Of a stretch of 64,000 nt of DNA, positions 34,827 to 44,080 are shown piece by piece. Source of the stretch: Bacillota bacterium (GTDB taxonomy: Bacteria; Bacillota; Clostridia; Lachnospirales; Lachnospiraceae). The position numbers were made by a program, and so were the translations under genes. Every line of letters begins with the position of its first letter. Position 1 is the stretch's first letter. The stretch covers positions 682,001 to 746,000 of the forward strand of contig JAEWQV010000010.1 of NCBI GenBank assembly GCA_023399055.1. Direction: 5' to 3'. The notes below the pieces were generated by a model, which did no database searches, was not told the origin of the DNA, and was given only the letters and a program-made list of their open reading frames with translations.

Positions 34827-36344
34827 TAAGTAATCGAAGGCACTTAACGCTGCAGTTGCACCTGAACCCATGGAAATAATAATCTGCTTATAAGGGCTGT
34901 TAGTACAATCACCAGCTGCAAAAACACCTGGAAGACTGGTTGCATTATGTGTGTCCACAAGAATTTCACCCATTCGGTTACGTTCTACCGCATCACCTAG
35001 CCACTCTGTGCTTGCCACAAGGCCAATTTGAACAAATACTCCTTGTAATTCTACATGCTGTTCTTCACTGGTTGCTCTGTCCACAAAAGTAATACCATTA
35101 ACTTTATCGGTTCCGGTAATTTCCTTTGTCTGAACATTTTTGTATACCGTTACATTTGGTAAGCTGTAAAGTCTTTCCTGAAGTACTGCATCTGCCTTTA
35201 GTTCTGGCATGAACTCAAGTACAGTAACATGTTTAACTACTCCAGCAAGATCAATCGCTGCCTCAATTCCAGAATTCCCTCCACCGATTACTGCAACATC
35301 TTTATCTTTGAACAAAGGACCATCACAGTGAGGACAATATGCAACTCCTTTATTCTTAAACTCTGCTTCCCCAGGTACGCCCACATTACGCCAGCGAGCA
35401 CCGGTTGAAATGATTACTGTCTTACTCTTTAGGATCGCACCATTCTCAAGTTCAACTTCAATCAGTTCCTTTTTCTCCAGACGTTTTGCTCTTTGCAAGC
35501 TCATAACATCCACGTCATAATCTTTTACATGTGCCTCTAGGCTTTCAGCAAGTTTTGGACCCTGGGTGTACTTGGTACCAATAAAATTCTCAATTCCCAA
35601 GGTATCTCTTACCTGACCACCAAAACGTTCTGCAACGATACCAGTACGAATACCTTTACGCGCAGCATAAATTGCAGCACTGGCACCGGAAGGGCCACCA
35701 CCAATGACAAGAACATCAAAAGGTGCCTTTTCTTCAAATTCTGCTGCATCGGGAGCGGTTCCGAGTTTCGCAAGAATCTCTTCCAGAACCATACGACCGC
35801 TTCCAAAAAACTCTCCATTTAAGTAAATAGATGGCACTGCCATAACATTCTTACTTTCCACCTCTGTTTTAAAAGCAGCTCCGTCAATCATGGTATGGGT
35901 AATTCCAGAATTTAATATGCTCATTAAGTTAAGTGCCTGTACTACCTCTGGGCAGTTATGACAACTTAAACTAATATATGTTTCAAAATGGTATTCCCCT
36001 TTTATCTTCTTAACCTGGTCAATTAATTTTTCCTCGACCTTTGGAGCTCTACCACTCACCTGTAAAAGCGCTAATACCAATGAAGTAAACTCATGTCCTA
36101 ACGGAATTCCTGCAAACGTTACTCCGGTATTTTCCTTCATGCGGTTTACGCTAAAGCTAGGAGTTCTTGCCAGGGTTGTGTTCTCTCTTTTAATCTTTGA
36201 AGTCATTGCTACAATTTCATCAATTAGCTCTGACATTTCCTTTGATACACTGTCATCTCCAATGCTGACTTTAATCAGTATATCACTTTCCAGAAGCTCC
36301 AGATAACTAGCTAACTGTCCTTTGATTTCTGCATCCAATATCAT
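34815..36344 (-). CDS. ahpF: Alkyl hydroperoxide reductase subunit F
   Basis: 509 residues, flavoprotein that reduces AhpC with NAD(P)H. The N-terminal tandem thioredoxin-like part has CHNC (C128/C131); the FAD domain has VIGGGPSGASAAIYAARKG, and the active-site disulfide is CPHC (C337/C340) as in thioredoxin reductases; a second GGGNSGIEAA binds NAD(P)H. The start is the ATG after GGAGG, 11 codons inside the longest frame. It lies 168 bases downstream of the ahpC-like gene and is probably co-transcribed. Its length (about 510) is normal. Confidence 0.93.
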   Translation of the reverse strand: MILDAEIKGQLASYLELLESDILIKVSIGDDSVSKEMSELIDEIVAMTSKIKRENTTLARTPSFSVNRMKENTGVTFAGIPLGHEFTSLVLALLQVSGRAPKVEEKLIDQVKKIKGEYHFETYISLSCHNCPEVVQALNLMSILNSGITHTMIDGAAFKTEVESKNVMAVPSIYLNGEFFGSGRMVLEEILAKLGTAPDAAEFEEKAPFDVLVIGGGPSGASAAIYAARKGIRTGIVAERFGGQVRDTLGIENFIGTKYTQGPKLAESLEAHVKDYDVDVMSLQRAKRLEKKELIEVELENGAILKSKTVIISTGARWRNVGVPGEAEFKNKGVAYCPHCDGPLFKDKDVAVIGGGNSGIEAAIDLAGVVKHVTVLEFMPELKADAVLQERLYSLPNVTVYKNVQTKEITGTDKVNGITFVDRATSEEQHVELQGVFVQIGLVASTEWLGDAVERNRMGEILVDTHNATSLPGVFAAGDCTNSPYKQIIISMGSGATAALSAFDYLIRN

Positions 36345-36511
36345 TATAATCCTCCATAATATGGTACTTGGTACCATTCTATATTATAACGAAAGAGCCT
36401 GCTGACAGACTCTTTCTATGACTATTGTAAATAGATATCCATGAAGATACAGGTAGATTCAAACTACCCAATCTCACTCTACCAAATATTTACTTACAGT
36501 TCTATTTCTCT

Positions 36512-37075
36512 TTAGATCTTACCTACAAGGTCAAGGCTTGGCTTAAGAGTTGTACCGCCTTCTTTCCATTTCGCAGGACAAACTTCGCCTGGGTTATTTC
36601 TTACATATTGTGCCGCTTTGATCTTGTTAACAAGAATGCTCGCGTCACGACCAATATTACCAGCATTGATTTCTGCTGATTGAATCTTACCATCTGGATC
36701 AATGATAAAGGTACCACGATCTGCAAGACCATCTGCTTCAATTAATACATCAAAGTTACGGGAAATTGTATGGGAAGGATCACCAATCATAATATAAGTA
36801 ATCTTCTTAATCGCTTCTGAACTATCATGCCATGCTTTATGTGTAAAATGTGTATCTGTAGAAACAGAATATACTTCAACACCAAGTGATTTCAGAGTTT
36901 CATATTCGTTCTGTAAATCTTCTAACTCTGTAGGACATACAAAGGTAAAATCTGCTGGATAGAAACAAACCACACTCCACTTACCTTTAAAGTTTTCCTG
37001 TGAAACTGTTAAGAACTTTCCATTCTGAAATGCCTGCGCTGTAAATTCTTTTACTTCTGTTCCGATTAATGACAT
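36512..37075 (-). CDS. ahpC: Alkyl hydroperoxide reductase subunit C (2-Cys peroxiredoxin)
   Basis: 187 residues, AhpC/Prx1 type. Peroxidatic C47 lies in DFTFVCPTEL and resolving C166 in GEVCPAKW. It detoxifies hydrogen peroxide and organic peroxides in the cytosol and is recharged by AhpF, encoded next. GGAGG precedes the ATG. The promoter has a consensus core with a 7-1-7 palindrome at the start site, in keeping with PerR/Fur-type control by peroxide or metal. Confidence 0.95.
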   Translation of the reverse strand: MSLIGTEVKEFTAQAFQNGKFLTVSQENFKGKWSVVCFYPADFTFVCPTELEDLQNEYETLKSLGVEVYSVSTDTHFTHKAWHDSSEAIKKITYIMIGDPSHTISRNFDVLIEADGLADRGTFIIDPDGKIQSAEINAGNIGRDASILVNKIKAAQYVRNNPGEVCPAKWKEGGTTLKPSLDLVGKI

Positions 37076-37114
37076 AATTTTAACCTCCGAAATTTTTTAA
37101 TTTTTATTATAAAT

Positions 37115-37163
37115 CAGTAATGATTACTGTTATTAATATATTACATCATATATAGTTTGTCAA
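37115..37163 (-). promoter_or_regulatory. ahpC promoter with PerR/Fur-like box
   Basis: Leftward: TTGACA (37158-37163), 17 bp, TATATT (37135-37140). CAGTAATGATTACTG (37115-37129) is a perfect 7-1-7 palindrome just past the -10, with the size and A/T pattern of a PerR box though not its exact consensus. Confidence 0.7.
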
Positions 37164-37231
37164 GAAAATAATTCAATTTTTTCTATGATATTCTTGTACC
37201 AGTAAAAGTATTTCACATTTTCATATAAAAA

Positions 37232-37280
37232 TACCAGAAACAGCGAAATCTTGTCTTTATAGATTTCGTTATTTCTGGTA
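37232..37280 (-). terminator. Hairpin downstream of the ABC remnant
   Basis: TACCAGAAA, then GCGAAATCT, pair with AGATTTCGT, then TTTCTGGTA around a 9-base loop, with small internal mismatches. Confidence 0.6.
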
Positions 37281-37363
37281 TCTGATTGAAAAATAAATAT
37301 AACCTTATTAACTGCTGTGTTTACTGGATGTTGCTATCCTATTTGGTTAGCAGATATGTTATT

Positions 37364-37615
37364 TTAAACACCCCAACCCAAGCTTTCCTGTTGAATATGA
37401 TAGAGTTTAGAATATAAGCCCTTATTCTCTATTAACTCCTCATGGATACCCTCTTCCACCAATTTACCTTCACCAAGCACGACAATTTTATCTGCCCCAA
37501 CAACAGTACAAAGTCGATGAACGATAACGACTACTGTTTTTCCTTTGATTAACCTGATAATTGCTTCTTGAATTAACACTTCATTTTCAGGGTCAAGTGA
37601 TGCAGTTGGAAAAGG
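37364..37615 (-). pseudogene. Remnant of an ABC exporter ATPase (C-terminal 83 codons)
   Basis: The frame opens right after a stop codon and reads PTASLDPENEVLIQEAI, then TVVVIVHRLCTVVGADKIVV: the D-loop, H-loop and C-terminal end of an ABC exporter ATPase. Walker A, signature, Walker B and all membrane helices are missing, and no ribosome binding site precedes it. It is followed by its own old terminator. It looks like the leftover of a third half-transporter after a deletion. It is distinct in sequence from the pair at 30.9-34.5 kb. Confidence 0.8.
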
Positions 37616-37793
37616 TTAAAAAGGCACCTTGTCAACTAATCTCCTAGCTAACATTGTGCCTCTTACACCCTTATTATTTAAATCAACTACTAACCTCTAT
37701 TTATACTCCCTTATTATGTTCCATCTCATATTTAACGCATATAACTATTTTCGGTGTAAACTTTTCCCACGTTTATTGCCTATCCTGCTTATC

Positions 37794-38195
37794 TTACACT
37801 TGATATAATTTTTCTTTCTGCTCCATAGATAATGGCAACTTCGGTGAATTATCATCACAAGTGTTTCTGTTCTCCACAATCAGGACGCTCCCCTCGAAAT
37901 CCAGAGTGTGTGTATGCCAAACTCCTCTTTTTACATTATAAAGCTTTAATGGTTCCATCTGAATAGCATCAATTTCACCTATGATATCTCCATTACCTCC
38001 TGTGAATAACTTGCAGTTACCCTTTAAGAGTACAAATACTTCATCGGTTTCGTTATGCTTTTGCATCGTCTCAATATTTTGAATTTCCAGCTCATCAATA
38101 TAATTTAGAATGGCTACTCTCCACTCCATATAATCAATTACTGGCTTATAACCCACTTCCTCATAGGAGGATACTTCAATATATTCCGGTTTCAT
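37794..38195 (-). CDS. Small cupin-like protein
   Basis: 133 residues of cupin pattern: KHNETDEVFVLLKGNCKLFTG (about 46-66, motif 1 with one His and a Glu) and RGVWHTHTLDFEGSVLIVE (motif 2). Metal binding is uncertain because motif 1 has only one His. AAGGAT precedes the ATG, which overlaps the YesN stop codon (TAATG), so it belongs to the lipoprotein-YesM-YesN operon. Possible role: sugar isomerase or ligand sensor; no specific function can be claimed. Confidence 0.75.
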   Translation of the reverse strand: MKPEYIEVSSYEEVGYKPVIDYMEWRVAILNYIDELEIQNIETMQKHNETDEVFVLLKGNCKLFTGGNGDIIGEIDAIQMEPLKLYNVKRGVWHTHTLDFEGSVLIVENRNTCDDNSPKLPLSMEQKEKLYQV

Positions 38196-39667
38196 TACTT
38201 ATCCTTAACTTCCTTCTTATCTTTTTTCTGATACCAACTATTTTTTCTATATTCACTTGGAGAAACACCGCATACACTTTTGAATATCTTCATAAAATGC
38301 TTATCATTCTCATATCCCACCATCTGGCTGATATCAATGATTTTCTCATCCGTTTCTTCCAGCAGTCTCTTGGCTTCGTCCACTCTGATTTTTTTCAGAT
38401 AGTTAACGAAATTCATTCCTGTATATTGCTTAAAATTCAAGGAGAATAACGAATAGTTCATGGAAATACAATTACTAACGACAGCCATATTCAGATCACT
38501 CTTAAAGTTCTCTTTAATATAGATAATGGCTTGATTAATCTTTTCCTTATTCTTATAATCATCGAACTCTTCCATAATCAGCTGTTGCATTTTACGAATC
38601 CAGCTCTCGAGATAGTCATAATAAGTATCTGCATTGGTGAAATCTAATGGTTCCCTTAGCTCCTGAAAGGCCTCCAGATCAAATTCTATCATACGCTCAT
38701 AAGTGGTAATTAACTGATCAAGAATTCTTCTGGTAACCTCTAGCAAGGTCTCCGCAGATATTTTATTCATTTTAGCTTTCACTCGAATGCTGTTAAACTT
38801 CTTTATTCCGTCTTCTACTTTTTGTGTTCCAAATAACTGGATAAACTGTTCCGGGAAATCCTCAGGTATTGTTTCATAATCAAAGGAAGACTCCTCATAG
38901 TGGTAAAAGGGCAAACACTTGACAAAGGCTTCTCTTCTTGCAAGCAGTGCCTCTCGAAAACCTTCCTTTAACTCCCCAATGCCAGTATGAAGCTTGCTGA
39001 TTCCCATACTACAATCCTTCAACTCATCTGTCATACGTATTTTCAGCTGTTCACTATCCAGAATTAATAAGTTTTGACCTTCTACATCCTTAAGTAATAT
39101 TAAAGATTCATCTTCTTTAAAATGACGCTCCCTACTATTAATACAACAGATAAGGTAGGTATTTTCAGGAAACATACTGGAAAATTGCTTATCGATAGCA
39201 GTTATTTCTTCATTAGCAATTGTCTTATTCAACAAGAGATATTTTAATTGCTGACTTCCTATTTTCTTGGTTATTACATTTTCTTCTTCTTTATTTTCAA
39301 GCTCTTCTTGAATGTTTGCAATTACTTTATAGAATTTCTCACGCTCAATTGGTTTTAATAAATAATCTTTTACTCCATTTCGAAGTGCCTCTACCGCATA
39401 GTTAAAATCATCATAACCACTTACCACCAAAACGGCTGGTTTGTTTGGCAAATCCTGCATTTGCTTTACCAACGTTATTCCATCCATTTTAGGCATTCGT
39501 ATATCTGTAATCATCATATCTATTTTTGTGGTTTTTAGTACTTCCAGAGCTTCTTCCCCATTTCTGCATTCAATAATCTCATCAATTGGAACTGGAGCTC
39601 TATTTAACATTACTACGATACCCTTACGTATCATTTTTTCATCTTCTACAATTAATACCTTATTCAT
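38195..39667 (-). CDS. YesN-type AraC-family response regulator
   Basis: 490 residues: receiver domain with D55 in MMITDIRMPKMDG, a long middle part, and a C-terminal AraC helix-turn-helix (about 385-485: NCISMNYSLFSLNFKQYTG, then DISQMVGYENDKHFMKIFK). The start is the ATG overlapping the kinase stop (8 bases), nine bases after GGGGG; the longest frame would run 13 codons further into the kinase gene. It is paired with the YesM-like kinase and should switch on the sugar transporter genes around it. Confidence 0.92.
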   Translation of the reverse strand: MNKVLIVEDEKMIRKGIVVMLNRAPVPIDEIIECRNGEEALEVLKTTKIDMMITDIRMPKMDGITLVKQMQDLPNKPAVLVVSGYDDFNYAVEALRNGVKDYLLKPIEREKFYKVIANIQEELENKEEENVITKKIGSQQLKYLLLNKTIANEEITAIDKQFSSMFPENTYLICCINSRERHFKEDESLILLKDVEGQNLLILDSEQLKIRMTDELKDCSMGISKLHTGIGELKEGFREALLARREAFVKCLPFYHYEESSFDYETIPEDFPEQFIQLFGTQKVEDGIKKFNSIRVKAKMNKISAETLLEVTRRILDQLITTYERMIEFDLEAFQELREPLDFTNADTYYDYLESWIRKMQQLIMEEFDDYKNKEKINQAIIYIKENFKSDLNMAVVSNCISMNYSLFSLNFKQYTGMNFVNYLKKIRVDEAKRLLEETDEKIIDISQMVGYENDKHFMKIFKSVCGVSPSEYRKNSWYQKKDKKEVKDK

Positions 39668-41495
39668 TGCCCGAGTCCCCCTTATGCGTAATTGGTAACT
39701 TAACAACTACTTTGGTATAACACTTTTCTCTGGAATATAGGCTAATTCCATATTGAGAGCCAAATGAAATTCGTATTCGGTCCTGCACGTTTTTTAGACC
39801 AATTCCATTGCCACTACCGCCACCGGATTCAATTTCGCCAGCGATTTTTTTATGAATTTGATCAATTGTTTCCTGATTCATACCTTGTCCTGAATCAGTA
39901 ATTTCAATAATAAAATTATATTCATCCTCTATATAAGCCTTAATATAAATGCTTGAATCCTCAGCTAATTCTTCAATTCCATGATAAATTGCATTCTCTA
40001 CAATTGGCTGTAACGTCATTTTAGGTATTTCCTGTTTGTATAATACGGAAGGAATATTAAGTGCTAGAATTATCTGATAGTCAAATCTCAAATTAATTAA
40101 ATCTAGATAATTTCTGATGTATTCAATTTCCTGCTCTACGGTAACGTTCTTGGGACTGAATTTCATACCATAGCGTAATAACTTACCCAGAGAGGTAACT
40201 GCATCTGAGATGGCATATTTTTCATCAATCTCTGCCATCATTTTTATAGATTCCAATACATTATAGATGAAATGTACATTAATCTGATTTTGTAACGCTT
40301 TGATTTCCGAATTTTTCATTAACAACTCTCTGCTTAAGTTTTCGTGCATTAATCGATCAATGGTATCAAGCATAAGGTCAATCTCGCGGCCAAGCTGCCC
40401 CATCTCATCGCTTCCAGAACGATTGATTCTGACATTTAGTTCACCATCCTGAATTCGGGTAATGGTATTTAATACATCATAGAACCGTTTAAGTAGTGCC
40501 TTAACCACAAGATTAATTAGGAAAACCAGACATACAAACGCAAATACAAGTGCAATCATATAAAGGGACTGGTATTTCCAAACAGTCTTCATACTGTCTT
40601 CCATACTGACAATACGAACAAAAGTGCCAGAAAGCTCTTTCATTGGAAGAATACCTACAATAACCTTTTTATCTAACAGCTCTGTTTCATAATACTGTTC
40701 TGTTTCAAAGGATTGTTCTCCAGCAATTACTTTACCCTTTTCCTCAAAAATTTGCTTAATTATTTCCTCTTTATTCTCTTCCCATATGCATTCTTCCTTG
40801 GAGCCACTATAAATTGTTCCTGTCTCATTAATGAAACCACCCCAATTATCATTAGTAGATTCGAATATATTATCAAATACTTCCTCCATACGTACGGCAA
40901 CTTCAATTACAGCAAGGTCTTCATACTCATAATCCGACAGTGTTGTGATTAATCCCATCGTATGTTCAGAAGTATTTACGGTGTTATAGGACATTGCATC
41001 AGGATAATCAAATTGCCATTTGCCTGATTCAAAGTTATCGTACCAGGTAAATTCCTTTAATCGGTTATGCTGAAAAAGAATAGGAAACATCTCTGGGAAA
41101 TCATTTGTACCTGCATATACTCTAATCTGATATAGATACGGATTAGAGTTAACGATATTTTCAAGCATTCCTATATCATACTGACGAAACTCCATCAAAT
41201 CCAGTGTCTCAAGGGTCTCATTTTTCTCAAGTTCTAAAAGGAATTCACTAAGTTTTTGATAATTAAGAAATACCTGTGTAGAGGTATTACATAATTCTAC
41301 GGTTTTCTGAACTACTCCATACATCTGAGTCATTGTATATTTTGTATTACTAATGGCCTGCTTACTATTATTTGTTTTTAGATTTTGAAATATAAGCGTA
41401 AAAATACCACAGATCGGAATAAAAATAATCATACCAATTAGGATAGTAAACTTAATATTGAGTTTTTGCTTATAAAACCATCGTCTTATTTTCAT
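39660..41495 (-). CDS. YesM-type sensor histidine kinase
   Basis: 611 residues. One membrane helix near 15-35, an extracellular sensor of about 250 residues, a second helix near 293-315, then HAMP (about 318-370), His-kinase domain with LQNQINVHFIYNVLESIK (Val replaces the usual Pro before His-Phe), and GHKL ATPase with NAIYHGIEE and GSGNGIGLKNV. It sits right after the lipoprotein gene and before YesN. Such kinases usually sense a sugar, often with the binding protein encoded alongside. The ribosome binding site is weak, so it may depend on coupling to the upstream gene. Confidence 0.92.
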   Translation of the reverse strand: MKIRRWFYKQKLNIKFTILIGMIIFIPICGIFTLIFQNLKTNNSKQAISNTKYTMTQMYGVVQKTVELCNTSTQVFLNYQKLSEFLLELEKNETLETLDLMEFRQYDIGMLENIVNSNPYLYQIRVYAGTNDFPEMFPILFQHNRLKEFTWYDNFESGKWQFDYPDAMSYNTVNTSEHTMGLITTLSDYEYEDLAVIEVAVRMEEVFDNIFESTNDNWGGFINETGTIYSGSKEECIWEENKEEIIKQIFEEKGKVIAGEQSFETEQYYETELLDKKVIVGILPMKELSGTFVRIVSMEDSMKTVWKYQSLYMIALVFAFVCLVFLINLVVKALLKRFYDVLNTITRIQDGELNVRINRSGSDEMGQLGREIDLMLDTIDRLMHENLSRELLMKNSEIKALQNQINVHFIYNVLESIKMMAEIDEKYAISDAVTSLGKLLRYGMKFSPKNVTVEQEIEYIRNYLDLINLRFDYQIILALNIPSVLYKQEIPKMTLQPIVENAIYHGIEELAEDSSIYIKAYIEDEYNFIIEITDSGQGMNQETIDQIHKKIAGEIESGGGSGNGIGLKNVQDRIRISFGSQYGISLYSREKCYTKVVVKLPITHKGDSGNE

Positions 41496-41499
41496 CGTC

Positions 41500-43110
41500 C
41501 TAATCCAAACCTAGTTTACGCTTTGATTCCTGCATAACCTTTGTACACTCATCAATTAGTTGCTCATATCCCATATCATTTATTTTTTTCATATAATTTT
41601 GTAAAATTGAATCGAATTCTTCTTCTGATGAGGCTAAGAGGAGCAATGGTAAGGTTTTTCCCCATTCTACCTTTACCTTTTTATCTATCTGTGCAAAACT
41701 GCTGTCTGCTTCAAATACAACATCATACTGACCAGTATATTGGGTGTATGGAATGGTCCAGTCACGTAAGGATTTCATCAACGGATCCGTCTCTTCCAGC
41801 CATTGATCCTGCATTACATTGTTCTGCAACATCCAATATGCATCATCTGCTCCATATAAACGATCATATTCATTCCTATCTGCATTCAGAAGTTCCTCTA
41901 CCTCTGGTTTGAGTACATATTTATTGTCCACAACATCATAGGTAACGCCTTCAACGCCTAGAAATATCTTCTTCTGTCCTTCCTCGCTCATCAAGTAACT
42001 CATAAACGCAATGGCTCTTTCAGGATTCTTACAATTCTTAGATATAAAAGTAATTGTCCAACCATTGATTCCTGTGCTTGGAAGTACCGGGTCATCACCT
42101 TTCGAGTTCTTAGGCCCATCTACTGCAATATAAACACTTTCCGGATTGGTAGCATTTAATTTTTTCTGTGAAGCTTGTATATCACTACCTTGATATAAAA
42201 GACAAAAATATCTTCCCTTTGCCATCTTTTCTTCCAATTGTGCTCTCTTATCAATGAAAATTTCCTTTGATAAGTATCCCATCTCGTTTAGTTCCCGGAA
42301 CATCTTCAACCAATTTAGATAATCTTCGTCAACAAAACGATTGTTATATACACCATTAACTTCAAAGGGAACAGCCAGGAAATTCTGCAAGTATTTATCA
42401 AAGGAATTACATCCCTCTTCAAGAAACTCATCCGAGCCAATGGGTAACAGTGGCTCACCATCTACCATAGGAAACATTTCTTCTGCTTTCATAACTGCAT
42501 TCTTAAACCCTTCCATTGTGGTCATATCAGGGCTTCCAATTGCTTCATAGATGTCTTTTCGAACCAAAAAATTCTGATTACTGCCTATGTTAATGCCAGA
42601 TTCGAAATCATTTGGAGTGTAAGAGGAATTGGGATAAGCATAAAGATTACCATCCTCTTTTTGATACCAGGACACCACTTGATCATCTGCTACTTGATAA
42701 AAATATGGATCGTATTGATCTGCCAATAAATTCAGGGCATATACCATGTCCTGATCCACCATGGTTTGTGCCTGTGTCTCCCACCATCCTAACGTTATAA
42801 AATCAGGAAGGGTATCGGACGCAATCATAGCGTTTAGTTTTTGAACTTCACTGCCGGATGGAACCACAAATTGTATATTAACTCCCGTTTCATCAGTAAT
42901 AGCCTTGGAGACAGCATTCTGTCCCCAAGGCGTTGTATACCAAGAATAATTAATATACCAATCAAATGTAATCGGTTCCTGTGAATATTTTTTCCAGGCA
43001 GGTGTACCGTCAGCTGCCTGGTCTATATCATCTTTATCATTAGCAGAACAGCCGGTAAACATGATTAATATCCAAATAGTTAGGATAATTATACCTTTAC
43101 TCTTTGCCAT
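41500..43110 (-). CDS. Solute-binding lipoprotein, LipO/LplA-like
   Basis: 536 residues. Signal MAKSKGIIILTIWILIMFTGC ends in the lipobox FTGC (C21). The mature part matches large binding proteins of the LipO/LplA group (ITFDWYINYSWYTTPWGQNA; AIAFMSYLMSEEGQKKIFLG). It lies at the head of the YesM-YesN-cupin genes, with 4 bases to the kinase gene, so it may be a sensor co-receptor as well as a transport protein. The permeases at 43252-45001 are separated by 141 bases and have their own lipoprotein at 45117. Ligand not visible; probably a beta-glucan oligosaccharide. Confidence 0.87.
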   Translation of the reverse strand: MAKSKGIIILTIWILIMFTGCSANDKDDIDQAADGTPAWKKYSQEPITFDWYINYSWYTTPWGQNAVSKAITDETGVNIQFVVPSGSEVQKLNAMIASDTLPDFITLGWWETQAQTMVDQDMVYALNLLADQYDPYFYQVADDQVVSWYQKEDGNLYAYPNSSYTPNDFESGINIGSNQNFLVRKDIYEAIGSPDMTTMEGFKNAVMKAEEMFPMVDGEPLLPIGSDEFLEEGCNSFDKYLQNFLAVPFEVNGVYNNRFVDEDYLNWLKMFRELNEMGYLSKEIFIDKRAQLEEKMAKGRYFCLLYQGSDIQASQKKLNATNPESVYIAVDGPKNSKGDDPVLPSTGINGWTITFISKNCKNPERAIAFMSYLMSEEGQKKIFLGVEGVTYDVVDNKYVLKPEVEELLNADRNEYDRLYGADDAYWMLQNNVMQDQWLEETDPLMKSLRDWTIPYTQYTGQYDVVFEADSSFAQIDKKVKVEWGKTLPLLLLASSEEEFDSILQNYMKKINDMGYEQLIDECTKVMQESKRKLGLD

Positions 43111-43140
43111 AGTATTCTCTCTATCTTTCAGTTTTTCAAT

Positions 43141-43194
43141 ATCGATTTCATTCCACTATCTTCTTCCATTTAAATAGTATCAATCGATATCGAT
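43141..43194 (-). promoter_or_regulatory. ATCGAT palindromes upstream of the lipoprotein-YesMN operon
   Basis: ATCGATATCGAT (43183-43194) is a perfect 12-bp palindrome, and a lone ATCGAT lies at 43141-43146, both upstream of the lipoprotein start. TATACT lies nearby on the leftward strand. Binding protein unknown. Confidence 0.4.
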
Positions 43195-43251
43195 AACTAT
43201 AGTATATCAGATTTTTGTTATAACTCATAGTCAATTTTAACAAAAATTCAC

Positions 43252-44079
43252 CTATTCTTTTACGGCTCCTGCTGAAATACTACTAATAATGTATTTTGAA
43301 CAGAAGGAGAATACAATTAATATAGGTATTACTGATATTGCTACTGCAAGGTAGATCGCACCTTGATTACTTGTTATATCCTGTGAGGAGTTAAGTGAAG
43401 CAATCATAACTGGTAAAGTAAATTTCTTAGGTGTGTTAAGTAAGATCAATGGAACCAAGTAACTATTCCAGTTACCGATGAAAGCACCAATTGACATGGT
43501 AGCAACACCAGGTAACATAATAGGGAATACAATCTTATGGAAAATATGTATCTCACTTGCTCCATCAATTCTTGCTGCCTCAAGTAATGATCTGGATAAA
43601 ACAGATATTAAATACTGTCTTAAGAAAAATACAATACCTGGAGACGCAATTGCCGGTATAATCAAAGGAATATAGGAGTTAACTAACTTTAATTTTGCAA
43701 TTAAGTTATAAAATCCTAGTAAACTTAACTGTCCAGGTATCATCATGAATACGATAATAACTAACAATAAGATCTTACCGCCTTTAAAATGATAAACTGC
43801 CAGCGCATATGCTGTAACTGCTGAAAAGTATGCTGTTAATATCGTTGCTGGTATCGCAACTATTAAGCTGTTTCCAAATCCACGGAATAGATTAAAATAA
43901 CCGGATACTGTTTCCCAATTATCTTTTAAAGCATTCCCTGGGATAAAGGTAAAGGAGGTCATAATATCAAGACCACTTCTGGTCGAATTGACCATCATTA
44001 AAATAAATGGCAATAAGCAGGTTAATGCTAATATCGCTAATCCTAAATACAAAATTGTTTTTTTAATTATATAAGCCAT
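43252..44079 (-). CDS. Sugar ABC transporter permease, MalG type
   Basis: 275 residues, six membrane helices, with the EAA-like loop EAARIDGASEIHIFHKIVFP that docks the ATPase. The start is the ATG (MAYIIKK) six bases after GGAGG, one base past the stop of the upstream permease; the longest frame would overlap that gene. It works with the permease at 44081 and the lipoprotein at 45117. An ATPase is not encoded locally. Confidence 0.9.
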   Translation of the reverse strand: MAYIIKKTILYLGLAILALTCLLPFILMMVNSTRSGLDIMTSFTFIPGNALKDNWETVSGYFNLFRGFGNSLIVAIPATILTAYFSAVTAYALAVYHFKGGKILLLVIIVFMMIPGQLSLLGFYNLIAKLKLVNSYIPLIIPAIASPGIVFFLRQYLISVLSRSLLEAARIDGASEIHIFHKIVFPIMLPGVATMSIGAFIGNWNSYLVPLILLNTPKKFTLPVMIASLNSSQDITSNQGAIYLAVAISVIPILIVFSFCSKYIISSISAGAVKE

Positions 44080-44080
44080 A

